Origin: Sycon ciliatum
Taxonomy: Eukaryota; Porifera; Calcarea; Leucosolenida; Sycettidae
Length of the DNA stretch: 64,000 bases
Direction of reading: 5' to 3'
Assembly: GCF_964019385.1 (NCBI RefSeq)
Contig: NC_088645.1
Span: forward strand, 18,683,180-18,747,179
Of this stretch, positions 34,132 to 44,513 are shown one piece after another (the stretch's first letter is position 1; each line of letters begins with the position of its first letter). The position numbers and the translations under genes were made by a program. Below the pieces are notes generated by a model that was not told where the DNA came from, did no database searches, and was given only the letters and a program-made list of their open reading frames with translations.

Positions 34132-34650
34132 ATAACGTACCTAAATAATTTTGGCAATCGTGTTGTACACAAGGACCGATTTGCCGTTCCTGGATAATTC
34201 TGTCCCCTTGACCACATGGTAATATCGATATAATGATATTATGGATTTGTTGATCATGGAGTATGGTTTGGGGTGACTGTATGGCCTTACAGTCATTCAT
34301 TGGGTACAAGCTGTTGAGCCTGGTAGGTCAACCAAGATGCATCTTTTGACTAATTGTGACTAAACGGGATGTGTGCAGAGTGTGCAGCTAACCATGCGTG
34401 AATAAACAGTACAATGAATGTGTCAATTGTCACCAGCTGCATGAACGACAGGACACCGTGCAATACAGAGTACGTGTACGCCCTGCGTCCTGAGAGCGCC
34501 AATACCGGACATCAACTGATCAATGTGCTCCTACCTGAATTTTGATTGCAACCCCCGGGCCATATTGTGGTCTTGGGCATGGTGCTATGTAGCTGTGCAG
34601 AGTCGATTCATTGCAAATGCGTTGACAAATAATAGTCTTTATTCCCGTAG
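34132..34650. repeat. Segmental duplicate of 1-512
   Basis: Near-identical to the start of the window, in the same orientation. It is followed here by a partial MITE. Confidence 0.8.
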
Positions 34651-34653
34651 CTA

Positions 34654-34770
34654 TTGTAAAACCGGAAAGTCCAGCGAGCAACTAAGTCTACCGTTTTAAC
34701 GACCAACTCTTTTTCGTTATTTGAAAAATACGTTATCGCTAGATGTCTGTGTGATATTGATAATTATTTC
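34654..34770. mobile_element. Partial MITE, family of 50642-50859
   Basis: Begins after TA with TTGTAAAACCGGAAAGTC and matches the left half of the complete element, including GTTTTAACGACCAA and TTTTTCGTTAT. The right end is absent and duplicated sequence takes over. Confidence 0.6.
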
Positions 34771-34798
34771 TTTGAACCAGTACTGATTAGCAGCGAGA

Positions 34799-35645
34799 AT
34801 TTTATTCATGGCTCTGTCCATATGCCATCGAAAACTATACGCATCATGCAGATCGCAGATCATACGTGTCCACTCTAGTATAAGTTTGTAGTTTGTCCTG
34901 AGACACGAACTAGTGAACACTCGTGAGACCATTCTAGAAGTGTTGTGGGACATCTCCATAGAACATACCCTTATAACGCCATGATGAACAATGTACACGA
35001 ACAGTGGACACATAAGTATAACAATGAACGGAGCGCATCCAATAAGGAGAGGCAGATGTAGACCAAGCACACAAGTTCTCAATTTTATGATCGTATTGTA
35101 AGAGCAAATGGAAATTGAAATTTCAAATATCTGGCTTGCACGTGGTGAGTTTCGGAGAGAAAAGAGCATTACGTGGCATGTGGGCTCTGACTATCTAAGT
35201 ATTGTAAGAGGACAATGGAAAATGTGTACTCCGGCTCGGTAGAATGCTCGAATAGTTGCCTGATGATTGCCTATGGGCATCGAACTATATTATGTTACAA
35301 CGAGTGATGCGGGGTGCTCTGTGACGGCTGTAAGACGACTATTGCGTGAAACCTCTCATCCATACATGGGGAATGCCACCGGCGAAGTAAGCGATAAGAT
35401 TGACAATTTAGAACATTATCAATGCATGATTCAAAACTAATGGGGTGCAATTGCTTGATACATCACAAAGGTGAGCAGCTAAAATGGTGGTAGGGTAGGT
35501 GCAAATGTCATTATAATATGCAAGATTGTGACACTTTACATTGTTGCTATATACAAAGGCGGCAAGGAGACAACAGTTTAAACAATGCGATAATACAACT
35601 AGTTGTGCCTTAATGTCCACATCCATACACCCACACACGCACCCA
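34799..35645. repeat. Segmental duplication, copy C
   Basis: Matches 2768-3620 and 14833-15640, then departs within the run of CACCCACA words at about 35645. The receptor exon found in copies A and B is not included. Confidence 0.85.
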
Positions 35646-35648
35646 CAG

Positions 35649-35790
35649 GATAATATCAGGTGGAGATGGTCAGATTTATACTACAAAACATGGGCGCAAG
35701 ATTACGGGAAAAGTGTGAGAATGAGAAGTTACAATTCTCCAGCAACACAGTGCCAGAGGTTCCAAGAAAATGGCAGGTGAGAAATCCAAT
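35649..35790 (+). repeat. Exon-like segment, first of two copies (second at 36553-36693)
   Basis: The two ~140-bp segments are nearly identical, from GATATCAGGTGGAGATGG (GATAATATC... here) to GGCAGGTGAG. Both stay open in more than one frame, and both end at a GCAG|GTGAG that would serve as a donor. No domain is recognised and no acceptor is convincing. Confidence 0.45.
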
Positions 35791-35799
35791 CACAAGCTG

Positions 35800-36490
35800 C
35801 TAACATAAATTTTCTAACGGCTAGGTGATAGTTTAAGAATTTTGGCGAGCCACCAAACAAAGTGAAAGAAAGTAGAGTAGAGTACTAAGCGTGCAGTGCA
35901 GCAAGAATTACAAAGAGTGCACACACGCATGAATGGACTGTAGTTACATGTAGATCTACTTCTAACTTGGGCAGTTCTCCAGCCAACCGCGCAGGCATGC
36001 AGAGCCGCACAACGTCGACTGTCCCCGCAGAGTCCCCGGCGTTCTCCCGAGCAACAGATCTCCACTGGCCGTCAAACCTTGCTGCGCACCGTACGTGGCC
36101 GGACCGACCGCTACCTCGCGCTGTCCCCATTTGCGCCTCCGTTGCTCGCTGCCATTGAACGTCGAGACAACCCAGCCGAGCGTGGGGAAAGCAGAAATGA
36201 GAGTCCTACGAGGAATTCGCTCGTCTACCCGACAGCTGAGTTGTCGACGACGACCATGCTTCCACGATAATGACACGGCTCTCTTCCTTCCATTATCGAC
36301 AAACTCACTAAAGTACCGCTCCACTGGCGTACAGTAGTAATTATTTCAAATGGTGAACGGTACTATTCGGCCAATAAAATGTACACAACTCTTCCTCTCC
36401 TCTCCTCAATGCGCTCTCACAGCCGACTCACTGCTACCCTCGGTAGCCATTACACACACACACACCAAGGAAGGGTTGCAGGTAGATAGT
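35800..36490. other. CpG-rich stretch, no gene recognised
   Basis: About 35990-36260 is richer in CG dinucleotides than its surroundings and has open frames on both strands, which fits either a promoter-like island or a captured coding fragment. No motif decides between them. Confidence 0.35.
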
Positions 36491-36496
36491 GAAATT

Positions 36497-36540
36497 CCTC
36501 CTGACAGCTGTTTCGCCTTCATAAGGCTCATCAGAGAAGG
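36497..36540 (-). ncRNA. Minimal hammerhead ribozyme (type I)
   Basis: Minus strand: CCTTCT, CTGATGA, GCCTT-ATG-AAGGC, GAA, ACAG-CTGT, C, AGGAGG. Stem I has six pairs (one wobble) and stem II five. Stem III is the palindrome ACAG/CTGT with no loop, so the RNA would be expected to work best as a dimer, as known for short-stem-III hammerheads in animal repeats. Confidence 0.85.
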
Positions 36541-36552
36541 TGATATTGAGTA

Positions 36553-36693
36553 GGATGATATCAGGTGGAGATGGTCAGATTTATACTACAAAACATGGGC
36601 GCAAGATTACTGGCAAAGTGTGAGAATGAGAAGTTACCATTCTCCAGCAACACAGTGCCAGGGGTTCCAAGAAAATGGCAGGTGAGTAATCCA
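36553..36693 (+). repeat. Exon-like segment, second copy
   Basis: Near-identical to 35649-35790; see there. It lies between the hammerhead and the fold-back that opens the tRNA-like array. Confidence 0.45.
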
Positions 36694-36695
36694 AT

Positions 36696-36747
36696 GACTG
36701 TCACCACCAGGATATTATTATTATTATATGTCCTGGTGGTGACAGTC
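36696..36747. repeat. Perfect 17-bp fold-back at the start of the tRNA-like array
   Basis: GACTGTCACCACCAGGA (36696-36712) and its exact complement (36731-36747) flank an 18-base TA-rich loop. The right arm is the normal 3' part of the tRNA-like unit. Confidence 0.9.
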
Positions 36748-36952
36748 AATTTTTTCTTCAGACTTTTCCCGTTTGTCTCTTTCCCTCAAATCAGTCAATA
36801 TTTTATGACTTGGGGCTCCCCGCGTGCTAGTTTGTACGTGAAGTGTGTGGGTTACAGTGAGGGCTGCGTCCCACCCGCCTGTGTGGATTCACAGGAAGTG
36901 TGAGTTACGAAGTCTGAAGAAAATGTTGAACGGCCTCTGCTGGGATGACGAC

Positions 36953-37024
36953 TACACCATAGCTCAGTGGTTAGAGCATCGCTGGCTACAAGCGAGGGTC
37001 CCTGGTTCGAGTCCTGGTGGTGAC
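36953..37024 (+). tRNA. tRNA-like module 1, CUA at the anticodon position (probable pseudo-tRNA/SINE head)
   Basis: D-stem GCTC/GAGC and anticodon stem TCGCT/AGCGA are perfect. The loop GGCTACA places CTA at positions 34-36. The variable loop GGGTC is normal, and the T arm CCTGG-TTCGAGT-CCTGG has one mismatch. Only five of seven acceptor pairs form, and position 33 is G instead of the near-universal U, which argues against a working tRNA. Confidence 0.5.
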
Positions 37025-37233
37025 AGTCAATTTTGTCTTCAGACTTTTCCCGTTTGTCTCTTTCCCTCAAATCAGTCAATATTTTATGACTTGGGGCTCC
37101 CCGCGTGCTAGTTTGTACGTGAAGTGTGTGGGTTACAGTGAGGGCTGCGTCCCACCCGCCTGTGTGGATTCACAGGAAGTGTGAGTTACGAAGTCTGAAG
37201 AAAATGTTGAACGGCCTCTGCTGGGATGACGAC

Positions 37234-37305
37234 TACACCATAGCTCAGTGGTTAGAGCATCGCTGGCTACAAGCGAGGGTCCCTGGTTCGAGTCCTGGTG
37301 GTGAC
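37234..37305 (+). tRNA. tRNA-like module 2
   Basis: Identical fold to module 1; sits 281 bp downstream. Confidence 0.5.
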
Positions 37306-37514
37306 AGTCAATTTTTTCTTCAGACTTTTCCCGTTTGTCTCTTTCCCTCAAATCAGTCAATATTTTATGACTTGGGGCTCCCCGCGTGCTAGTTTGTACG
37401 TGAAGTGTGTGGGTTACAGTGAGGGCTGCGTCCCACCCGCCTGTGTGGATTCACAGGAAGTGTGAGTTACGAAGTCTGAAGAAAATGTTGAACGGCCTCT
37501 GCTGGGATGACGAC

Positions 37515-37586
37515 TACACCATAGCTCAGTGGTTAGAGCATCGCTGGCTACAAGCGAGGGTCCCTGGTTCGAGTCCTGGTGGTGAC
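37515..37586 (+). tRNA. tRNA-like module 3
   Basis: Identical fold to module 1; third unit of the array. Confidence 0.5.
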
Positions 37587-37795
37587 AGTCAATTTTGTCT
37601 TCAGACTTTTCCCGTTTGTCTCTTTCCCTCAAATCAGTCAATATTTTATGACTTGGGGCTCCCCGCGTGCTAGTTTGTACGTGAAGTGTGTGGGTTACAG
37701 TGAGGGCTGCGTCCCACCCGCCTGTGTGGATTCACAGGAAGTGTGAGTTACGAAGTCTGAAGAAAATGTTGAACGGCCTCTGCTGGGATGACGAC

Positions 37796-37867
37796 TACAC
37801 CATAGCTCAGTGGTTAGAGCATCGCTGGCTACAAGCGAGGGTCCCTGGTTCGAGTCCTGGCGGTGAC
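37796..37867 (+). tRNA. tRNA-like module 4
   Basis: As module 1 except for a T-to-C change at the start of the 3' acceptor strand (CCTGGCGGTGAC), which removes one acceptor pair. Confidence 0.5.
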
Positions 37868-37959
37868 AGTCAATTTTTTCTTCAGACTTTTCCCGTTTGT
37901 CTCTTTCCCTCAAATCAGTCAATATTATTATTATTATTATTATTATTATACGCATTCCG

Positions 37960-39004
37960 GCGTTGAAGTGTAGCAGCAGTATGCTGCGTCCACAGCTTCG
38001 CTTATGCAGAGTGGTTTGGGTGAGAGGAGAGGGGAGAGAAAGCAACAAGTCAACCAACATACTATGAAATGGGTCACATGAAGAGAATAAACCTACATAT
38101 GCATGATTGCACAAGAATGGAGACGAGAATGGAGATGTATATGTAGTGGCTCAGTCTATTCGAATTCCTTGAGTTCATTGCATATTGGCAATGCGCTTTC
38201 CTGAAAAAGGTTTGGTGGGCCCCCTGCAGTGGATTGCCGAAATATGGAAATCCGCATGACCATGGCAAGTCAAAATAGATTTCAATCGGTTCACGAGAAT
38301 TGCTCCAAAGAACACATTCATTTTCTAAAATTTCAAGTGCCCCCGATGAACAGGTACATGTAGACATTTAGATCCAGTATGAGACGTGTTCGCCAGATAC
38401 TGTAAGCCAGCAAGTATTCGGCGCATATTATATTTTCAGCTATTTACGGCCTGATCACATTTGGGCGAAAATTTGCTGCAGCTGGAATTTTTTTACAAGG
38501 TTCAGTGTGACAGTATAATTATACAGGCAGCAGCAGTACAGGCCGAAAATTTGTTTCAGCCGAAATGTGTTTTAGCCCTGGGAGTCCGAAATATAATGGC
38601 CCGAAAATTTGTGTCCACCATTGGCCTCATCTTTGCCATTTGTATAGGACTCAGGAGTGGTGCTTCACACAATCCTGAACACACATACCAAAGTGAATTC
38701 TGGGTACAAGCAAACCTGAAACATCACTTTGCGTAGCACCGGTCTTGAAGTGATCTTGCGTTTTTCTGGGATGGAATTAGTGGTTTGTTTGAAGAAACAG
38801 CTGATCTCAGTGTCTCTTCATGATACACGGAAGTATTTTTTTCTAGAGCTACGTAAACCCGTCATGTGTGAGCCATGAATAAGGGGAGCGGCTGCATGGT
38901 CTGGGATGCTCTGCCAACCTTGCGTCTCGGCTTCATGACAACCAGGCGCGCCAATAGCAGAGAGAGCGAGAAAGAGATAGGGAGAGCGAGAGGGTGAGGG
39001 AGAG

Positions 39005-39040
<36 letters not shown>

Positions 39041-39110
39041 CAAGAGAGAGAGAGCGGGGAGGGTTGGGGAGCAAGAGAGGGGGTGAGGACTAAATATTGT
39101 ATAATTGTTA
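37960..39110. other. No gene seen; (GA)n/(GAAA)n tract at 38960-39060
   Basis: No exon recognised. The purine-rich tract GAGAGAGAAAGAAAG... directly precedes the TTAA-flanked element. Confidence 0.45.
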
Positions 39111-39114
39111 TTAA

Positions 39115-40711
39115 GAGAGCATGTCTGAGAATACCAAAGTACGTGTACAAGTGGAAGAGCAGCGGTGATCATTTGTCAATCAAAACGACAAGCTTCTCCT
39201 TGCGCTACCAATCATTTTTTGTGCTACTGTTGATGTAAAAGTGACTGAAGGCGTGAGCGCAATTCTTGAATTTTACTACAAGAGGCGCGGTGAAATCACG
39301 TGCCTTGTGACGCAATAATGCCAAGTCGCGTGGATCACGGCTAGCGAGATTTCAGAGTCACCTTCGTAAAGTGCGCTTGTTACTCGCCGTTAACGCCCGT
39401 TGGTCTGGAAGTGATCTCACTTTTTTTGTACTTGTGCTGTTACTGCGCTCAAGAACACGCTGACCGTGTTGTAGGCCGACGAACCGGGCCTTTCCCTGAC
39501 CATGTAGGTCGAAGACCACTAAAATGATGATGAAATAACATTCTTTATGACGTAAGAAATCTCTCATGCAGTTCACGCGACAAGTGCGTGCAGCCAGTGC
39601 TGCTCACGTGTCGTTCAACACAAAGCGACCGCACTAGCAGCTTTCGTCGAGCATCGACATGAAAACAATGGACTTTTACTGTTGGACTATTTTCGGGGTT
39701 GCATGAGGTAAGTGTGAAAGATAAATAACTCTCCATGCTGTACGAGGGGCATATTTTAACGGCTTGCTGCCATTGCAACACTCAACAGATCAAGCAGGAA
39801 ATGCAGCTCATCTTACCTCTGCCATCATGGTCTGTTCCGAGTAGCGTTCCAGACACGTTCGCGATCGATGGGCGCGTGTCGTGATCCAGGTAGCGTCATC
39901 CTACTTCACAGAGCACGCGATCTCACCGTGCATCTTGCAATAAAATTCAAAAACTGCGTTAAGGATCTCAGTCACTTTTGCATCAACAGTCGCAGAAAAA
40001 TATCATTGGTGGCGCAAGGAGAAGCTTGTCTTTTGGAGTGACAAGTGATCACCGCTGCTTTTCCTTGTCAGAGTCAACAATACACTTAATTCTGCGGCCT
40101 TGGGAGTAGTGTTGGAGTAGAAATTGCTGAGGAGACGTCGCGCAGGGGCAAACTTTCCTGCGCAGGTATGACTTTGGCCGTATTTCAGGATGGTCGAGTG
40201 GAAGAATTCAAAAAAGTTTATTTCATGAAAACCCCAAAAGGAAGATGGGGGACATGTCCTCAGCGCTAGAAGAGGTGTTCTACTATCTGCTGGTGTATAG
40301 TTCTGGCCAATTGAGGACGTAGCTGGCTGTTTTGCCAGCGCTTGTAAATTGGCTATTTTCAAGACGATCAATTGTGGCGTCAGGGGGTGATGGACCTCGT
40401 CTTCTGGGATCCTGGCGTGGCTAAGCGGTACTGCTCGAGGAACCTTTCTAAGGTGAGGCAATGTTGGCTTGATGGAGTTTTGTTCATAGCTTGTTCGGAT
40501 ACGCTGTGACGTGACTCGTTTCTAGACCCATAAATAATGTGATGTTTCGGCCGCTTTTGAGGGGTATGCAAATTTCAAGGTACCTTTTAGAAACTTTTTG
40601 AAGGGCTTTGCACAATCGATCCACACCCCAAAAGAAACCTATCTGCAAATTTTGAGCGAAATCGGAGAGATCCACTTGCACACACACTTTGGTATTCTCA
40701 GACATGCTCTC
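39115..40711. mobile_element. TTAA-flanked transposon with inverted ends, copy 2 (left arm internally deleted)
   Basis: TTAA at 39111-39114 and 40712-40715 flanks matching inverted termini GAGAGCATGTCTGAGAATACC. The right arm is full length; the left arm keeps only its tip and its inner end. The centre (about 39270-39930) is a diverged relative of 58241-58915. TTAA duplications are typical of piggyBac-type transposition, but no transposase was recognised. Confidence 0.75.
40003..40461 (-). CDS. Arm-encoded ORF, copy in element 39115-40711
   Basis: An uninterrupted 152-codon frame, collinear with the 205-codon frames at 57567-58184 and 58974-59591. It shares blocks such as HPLTPQ.IVLK, YTPADSRTPLLAL, FHSTILKY and LTRKSSGDHLS. 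The upstream part is frameshifted. It stays open despite many substitutions relative to the other copies. No known domain. Confidence 0.4.
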   Translation of the reverse strand: MPHLRKVPRAVPLSHARIPEDEVHHPLTPQLIVLKIANLQALAKQPATSSIGQNYTPADSRTPLLALRTCPPSSFWGFHEINFFEFFHSTILKYGQSHTCAGKFAPARRLLSNFYSNTTPKAAELSVLLTLTRKSSGDHLSLQKTSFSLRHQ

Positions 40712-40719
40712 TTAATGCG

Positions 40720-43650
40720 TGAGGGGTGCACATTCAGATCCAGAGAAAAGGATAAGCAGCTAGGGCACAAGGCGTTTGGCAATATGCAGCAGTGCGTAGG
40801 CAGATGTGCTAACATATTACAGAGTGTCAGTGGCCCAGTGCCACTGTTGAGCAAGGAGGTGCCAGAAGACAGACCTTTTAAACTTTGCAGCCGTTTCCTG
40901 TCAGGTGGCTGGTTGAGGACGGCGGGTGGCAGGGGTAGCGCAGGCAGGGAAAGCTCTATGGCAACTTTCCCGCCTGTTGACAGGTAGTCCTGTCTCAAGC
41001 TGGTAGCTATGCATGTCGAGACGGACGAGAGGGAAACGAGTAGGTCGAACATGGACTGGTCGGAGGGGGGGGGGGTTGAGAGGGAGGCAAGAGCTGACGA
41101 AGTAGACTGGTAGGATTGGAGCACAGTAGCTTGTAAATGTAGGTGCAAGAAGCTACCATGTGCCGGACAGACAGGCTTCGCAGCATTGTGCTGGGGCCAA
41201 TCAAGTGGAGGGCTGAGCGCTGCGTCTGGATAAGTCGCTGCAAGTGACAATCTGCTGCGCCCATCCATACCAATGGGCAGTCCTCCATTACTGGGCGTAC
41301 AAACCCAAGGTACACTGTAGCTCGGCTGCGAGAATCCAGGAGCGGCGAGGCCTTCCGCAGTAGCCCGATACCCTGGCGTGCTCTGATGGCGACGGTAAAG
41401 AGGTGGCTGCGGTGGGAAAGTTGGCTTTCCAAGGTCACCCCTAGAAGCTTGAGTTAACTCTCTTCAGGGGAAACCCGCAAACTGTACTGCTGGGAGGTCC
41501 GAGGCGGGGGGGGGGGGGGCGGTGATGGTCAATAGTCATGGCCTGGGACTTGGCTGGCTCGAACGCAATTCTCAAGCTGATGCCCCAATTTACAAGGGCA
41601 TCTAGGGCATTTTGCAGGACTGTCGAGCTGTGGTCAATGGTTTTCATGGTGGACAGGCACTGAAAAAGCGTTGTGTCGTCGGCGTAAGCGGCCAGATCTT
41701 CACCTGGTAGAAGGTGGTCATCGGCATCGTTCGTGTAGAGCAGGAACAGTGTCGGTCCCAACAAGCTACCTTTCGGAACTCCGGCTGTGATGCGGTGTGG
41801 GCTGGACGACTGCCCACCAACAACGACACTCAGGCGCCTGTCCAGCAGGTAGTCCCTTAACCATGCAAGGAGCATGCCGGATACACCGTATTGCTGCGCT
41901 TTGGGGATGACACCTGGGTGGGAGACTCGATATCCCCAGCAACAACCCGCACAGCTCCGCCCCTTGCAGCCACGGTACTCCAACGATGGTGTAGTAGGGT
42001 AAGGAGGTCCTGCGTTCCCAGGCCGGACCGGAAGCCGTACTGGTTAGCGGTGAGGATGTGCTGGCGCTCTAGGAATCCCAAAAGGCTACGATTGATGATA
42101 GCTTCCATGACATTTGACAGTATTGGGAGCAGGTTTATGGGCCGGTAGTTCATTGTTGCGGACTTCGAACCCTTCTTGTGAACAGGTACTACTGAGGCAA
42201 GCTTCCACAGTGACGGTTGCCGGACTTGGCGGAATGCTTTGCTGAAAGGCTGGGCCACAGGCCAGCACCGTTCCTCACAGCACTGCTTCAACACTCGTCC
42301 GAGTCAGTGGGTCTGGACGAGACAATCTTCCTCAGTTCATGGCATACCGTTCGTGGCCTAAAGTGGGTGGCACTCAGACAAGCATCAGATCGCGGGCGGA
42401 CATACGGGAGGTCGCTGGCATCAAGGTCATCACCAAGGCTGCATTTCGCTGAGAAATAGCGGGCAAAGCTTTGTCCTTACTGGTGGTAAGCTCCGCGCCG
42501 TTTTCCTCCTCGAGGGTAGGAATGTCATGGCTACGCCCAAACCCACGGGCACGCTTGACAGTGGAACACCATTCACGACTGGATAAACCACCTGCTGCGA
42601 GCTTTCGAAGTATGGCTGCTGCATAGGTATCCTCAGCTTTCTTAAGGCATGCTGAGGGAGTGACTGTGCTTGGGTATAAGCCAGTTGGAGTTGTGCATCT
42701 GCTGGATGCAGACGGAGTCGCTTCCATTCATTTCGTTTCCTGTTGGTGGCTTCGGTGCACTCTGGTCGGTTCTGTGCAATTTGAGGCTCTTGGACGGGAT
42801 GAACGTTGCCATGCCCTCAGAGATCTTGCCAGTCACGCAGCCGCTCGCATGACAGTTCAATATCGTCAGTGATGATAGAGGACCAGTCTGTTTGCCGGAA
42901 GAAGTGCTTCAAGCATGGCCAGTCAGCCAAATTATAGCGCCACACGGACCTCGAGTTTGGAGGTTCCCGGTGCGGTGGGGCACGCAGGAAGTCGGCAATC
43001 ACACTGGCATGGTCAGATCGGCCGAGAGGTCGGTGCAGAGTTGACACGACCTGGGTGTCAAAGTCGGAAAGGACCAAGTCCAGGGTGTTATTACCCCTGG
43101 TTCGCCCCAGCACGTGTTGGGTGAGGTGAGGAGCAGCAGTGAGCTCCTCCATTGCTTCGCCAGCAGGTGTTTACTTTGTAATATGAAGCCAGTCGGTGTT
43201 GTGAACTTTGAAGTCTCCAGCAAGGATCAACTCGGTACCATGACATCGGGAAGAATCCAGAGTGCGATCAAGGTACTCCATGAGGCTAGTGTTATCCTCC
43301 GAAGCACTACCAGGGCTGTACAGGGCAGCAATAACAGCTGTTCGGCCACATCGCAGACGTGAACCATATGATCTCCTGGGTGTCACAGGGAACCATGTGA
43401 AGCTCAAAAGCAACTAGGTCGTTGCGCACCAAGACAGCAACACCACGTCCTTGAGCCGTGTTTTCCAACCGCATTGGAGGGCCATAGCCAGGGATGGCAG
43501 TCTCGGCTTGTGACATGTTTTCCACCGTGAGCTTGGAATGGCTGAAGAGCTTTCGCCGCGGCAATGGCGGATTCTTTGAGAGAAGCTACATGTAAATGTA
43601 CCTCCTCCTTCAGCTCAGATACTTGCCTGGATAGCTCATCGAACCAATTG
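40720..43650 (-). mobile_element. Second dead LINE (endonuclease and reverse transcriptase, minus strand)
   Basis: Minus strand, 5' to 3'. The endonuclease remains at 43564-42817 (RGVAVLVRNDL, GDFKVHNTDW in place of the usual GDFN, and RSDHASV). A linker follows. The reverse transcriptase is at 42294-41441: VPVHKKGSKSATMNYRPINL, GFRSGLGTQD, AGVPKGSLLGPTLFLLYTND and the catalytic YADD at 41675-41686. A C-terminal region runs to about 40720. Several frameshifts and missing pieces, including the palm segment between GFRSGLGTQD and YGVSGMLLAWL, make it inactive. The sequence differs from the LINE at 21670-24177, so it is a separate family of CR1/jockey-like type. Confidence 0.85.
41441..42294 (-). 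pseudogene. Reverse transcriptase part of the second LINE
   Basis: Two overlapping frames (41857-42294 and 41441-41983) together hold the fingers and palm blocks listed under the element. They are joined by a frameshift near 41900. A poly-G run at about 41505-41517 lies just 3' of the catalytic block. Confidence 0.85.
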
Positions 43651-43659
43651 TTCGGCGAT

Positions 43660-44505
43660 CCTCACGATCGGCGGCCTCGGAGACAAGTATGCATGGTAGG
43701 TGATGTAGCCATGTTTGGCCTCCATAGTTTTTCTTGAAGGTGCAACATAACAACTATATGTTACATGTATACCTTTCATCAACCATGAATTTTCACTTGC
43801 CTCGGCATCTTGCCATTTCACAAGGAGAGACAATTCAAAGTTTCAAAATCTAGAGAAAAGATGAAACGGGAAACGAAATCCAACGGTAATAATTATTGGA
43901 AACAAAAAAATACCAGTGTGTCTGATTCGACTTTCTTACTCGATAAAAACGTGCATAGAGCATGCATGACGCGCAGGATGATTTGTAATTGCAGTTTGCT
44001 ACAAGACACTGCACTACCATGTACTAGAGTGGTGAATTTGTCAAACGTGTGTATGGAAAGAAAATGAATATCTGGATACTTTCTGGGACAATGACATATC
44101 TTCTCCTCGCTTCAAACGTGAAATGTAAAAAAAATATTTTCGCTGAACAATTTTTGGAGCATTTGGACACATCGGCTATTTATACCCAGACGCTACGCAG
44201 TAAGTCAACGACCCAACGCCCGAAAAACTATGCAGTTCTAGTGTAGGTTTCGGAGTTTTCTCCAAGATAAGTCAATACCATCGCATAGGAGTTTACTTTG
44301 AAGACACTTGAACTCTAAGACTAGGTTCTCAGAAGAATTTTATCAAAACTAATGTCCTCAAAATAAGGAAGGAAATATTAAAAAAATAAGGAAAACATCT
44401 CTTCCGCTTACCGCTCAGAATGGCGCCAGCTCTGTTCAACGCTGGAATTGTGACCACCGAGGGGACATTGTCGCCGTGTCCAGCATTAACTGGCTAACGC
44501 ACAGA
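43660..44505. other. No gene seen
   Basis: AT-rich intervening sequence between the LINE and a hAT-type element; only short frames. Confidence 0.4.
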
Positions 44506-44513
44506 GCGCCTAG

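Larger units (their letters stand above)
36731..37926 (+). repeat. Tandem array of a 281-bp tRNA-like unit, ~4.25 copies in alternating dimers
   Basis: The period is exactly 281 bp. Successive units carry TTTTTTCTTC, TTTTGTCTTC, TTTTTTCTTC, TTTTGTCTTC, TTTTTTCTTC, so the real repeat is a 562-bp dimer. The array ends in a (TTA)n tract at 37926-37952. Four full tRNA-like modules lie at 36953, 37234, 37515 and 37796. The identical 88-codon frames seen in each unit are products of the repetition. A stray partial unit is at 50563-50625. Confidence 0.95.

Noticed and set aside
35962..36324. 120-codon minus-strand frame in the CpG-rich stretch
   Set aside because: Three other frames over the same bases are equally open, as expected for GC-rich sequence; no motif or splice evidence.
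36845..37966. Repeated 88-codon and 75-codon open frames in the tRNA-like array
   Set aside because: They recur only because the 281-bp unit is tandemly repeated; the unit contains a tRNA-like fold and both strands are open in the same stretch.
40639..41268. 209-codon minus-strand frame as a separate gene
   Set aside because: It is the C-terminal remnant of the second LINE continuing through its 3' end into the neighbouring TTAA element.
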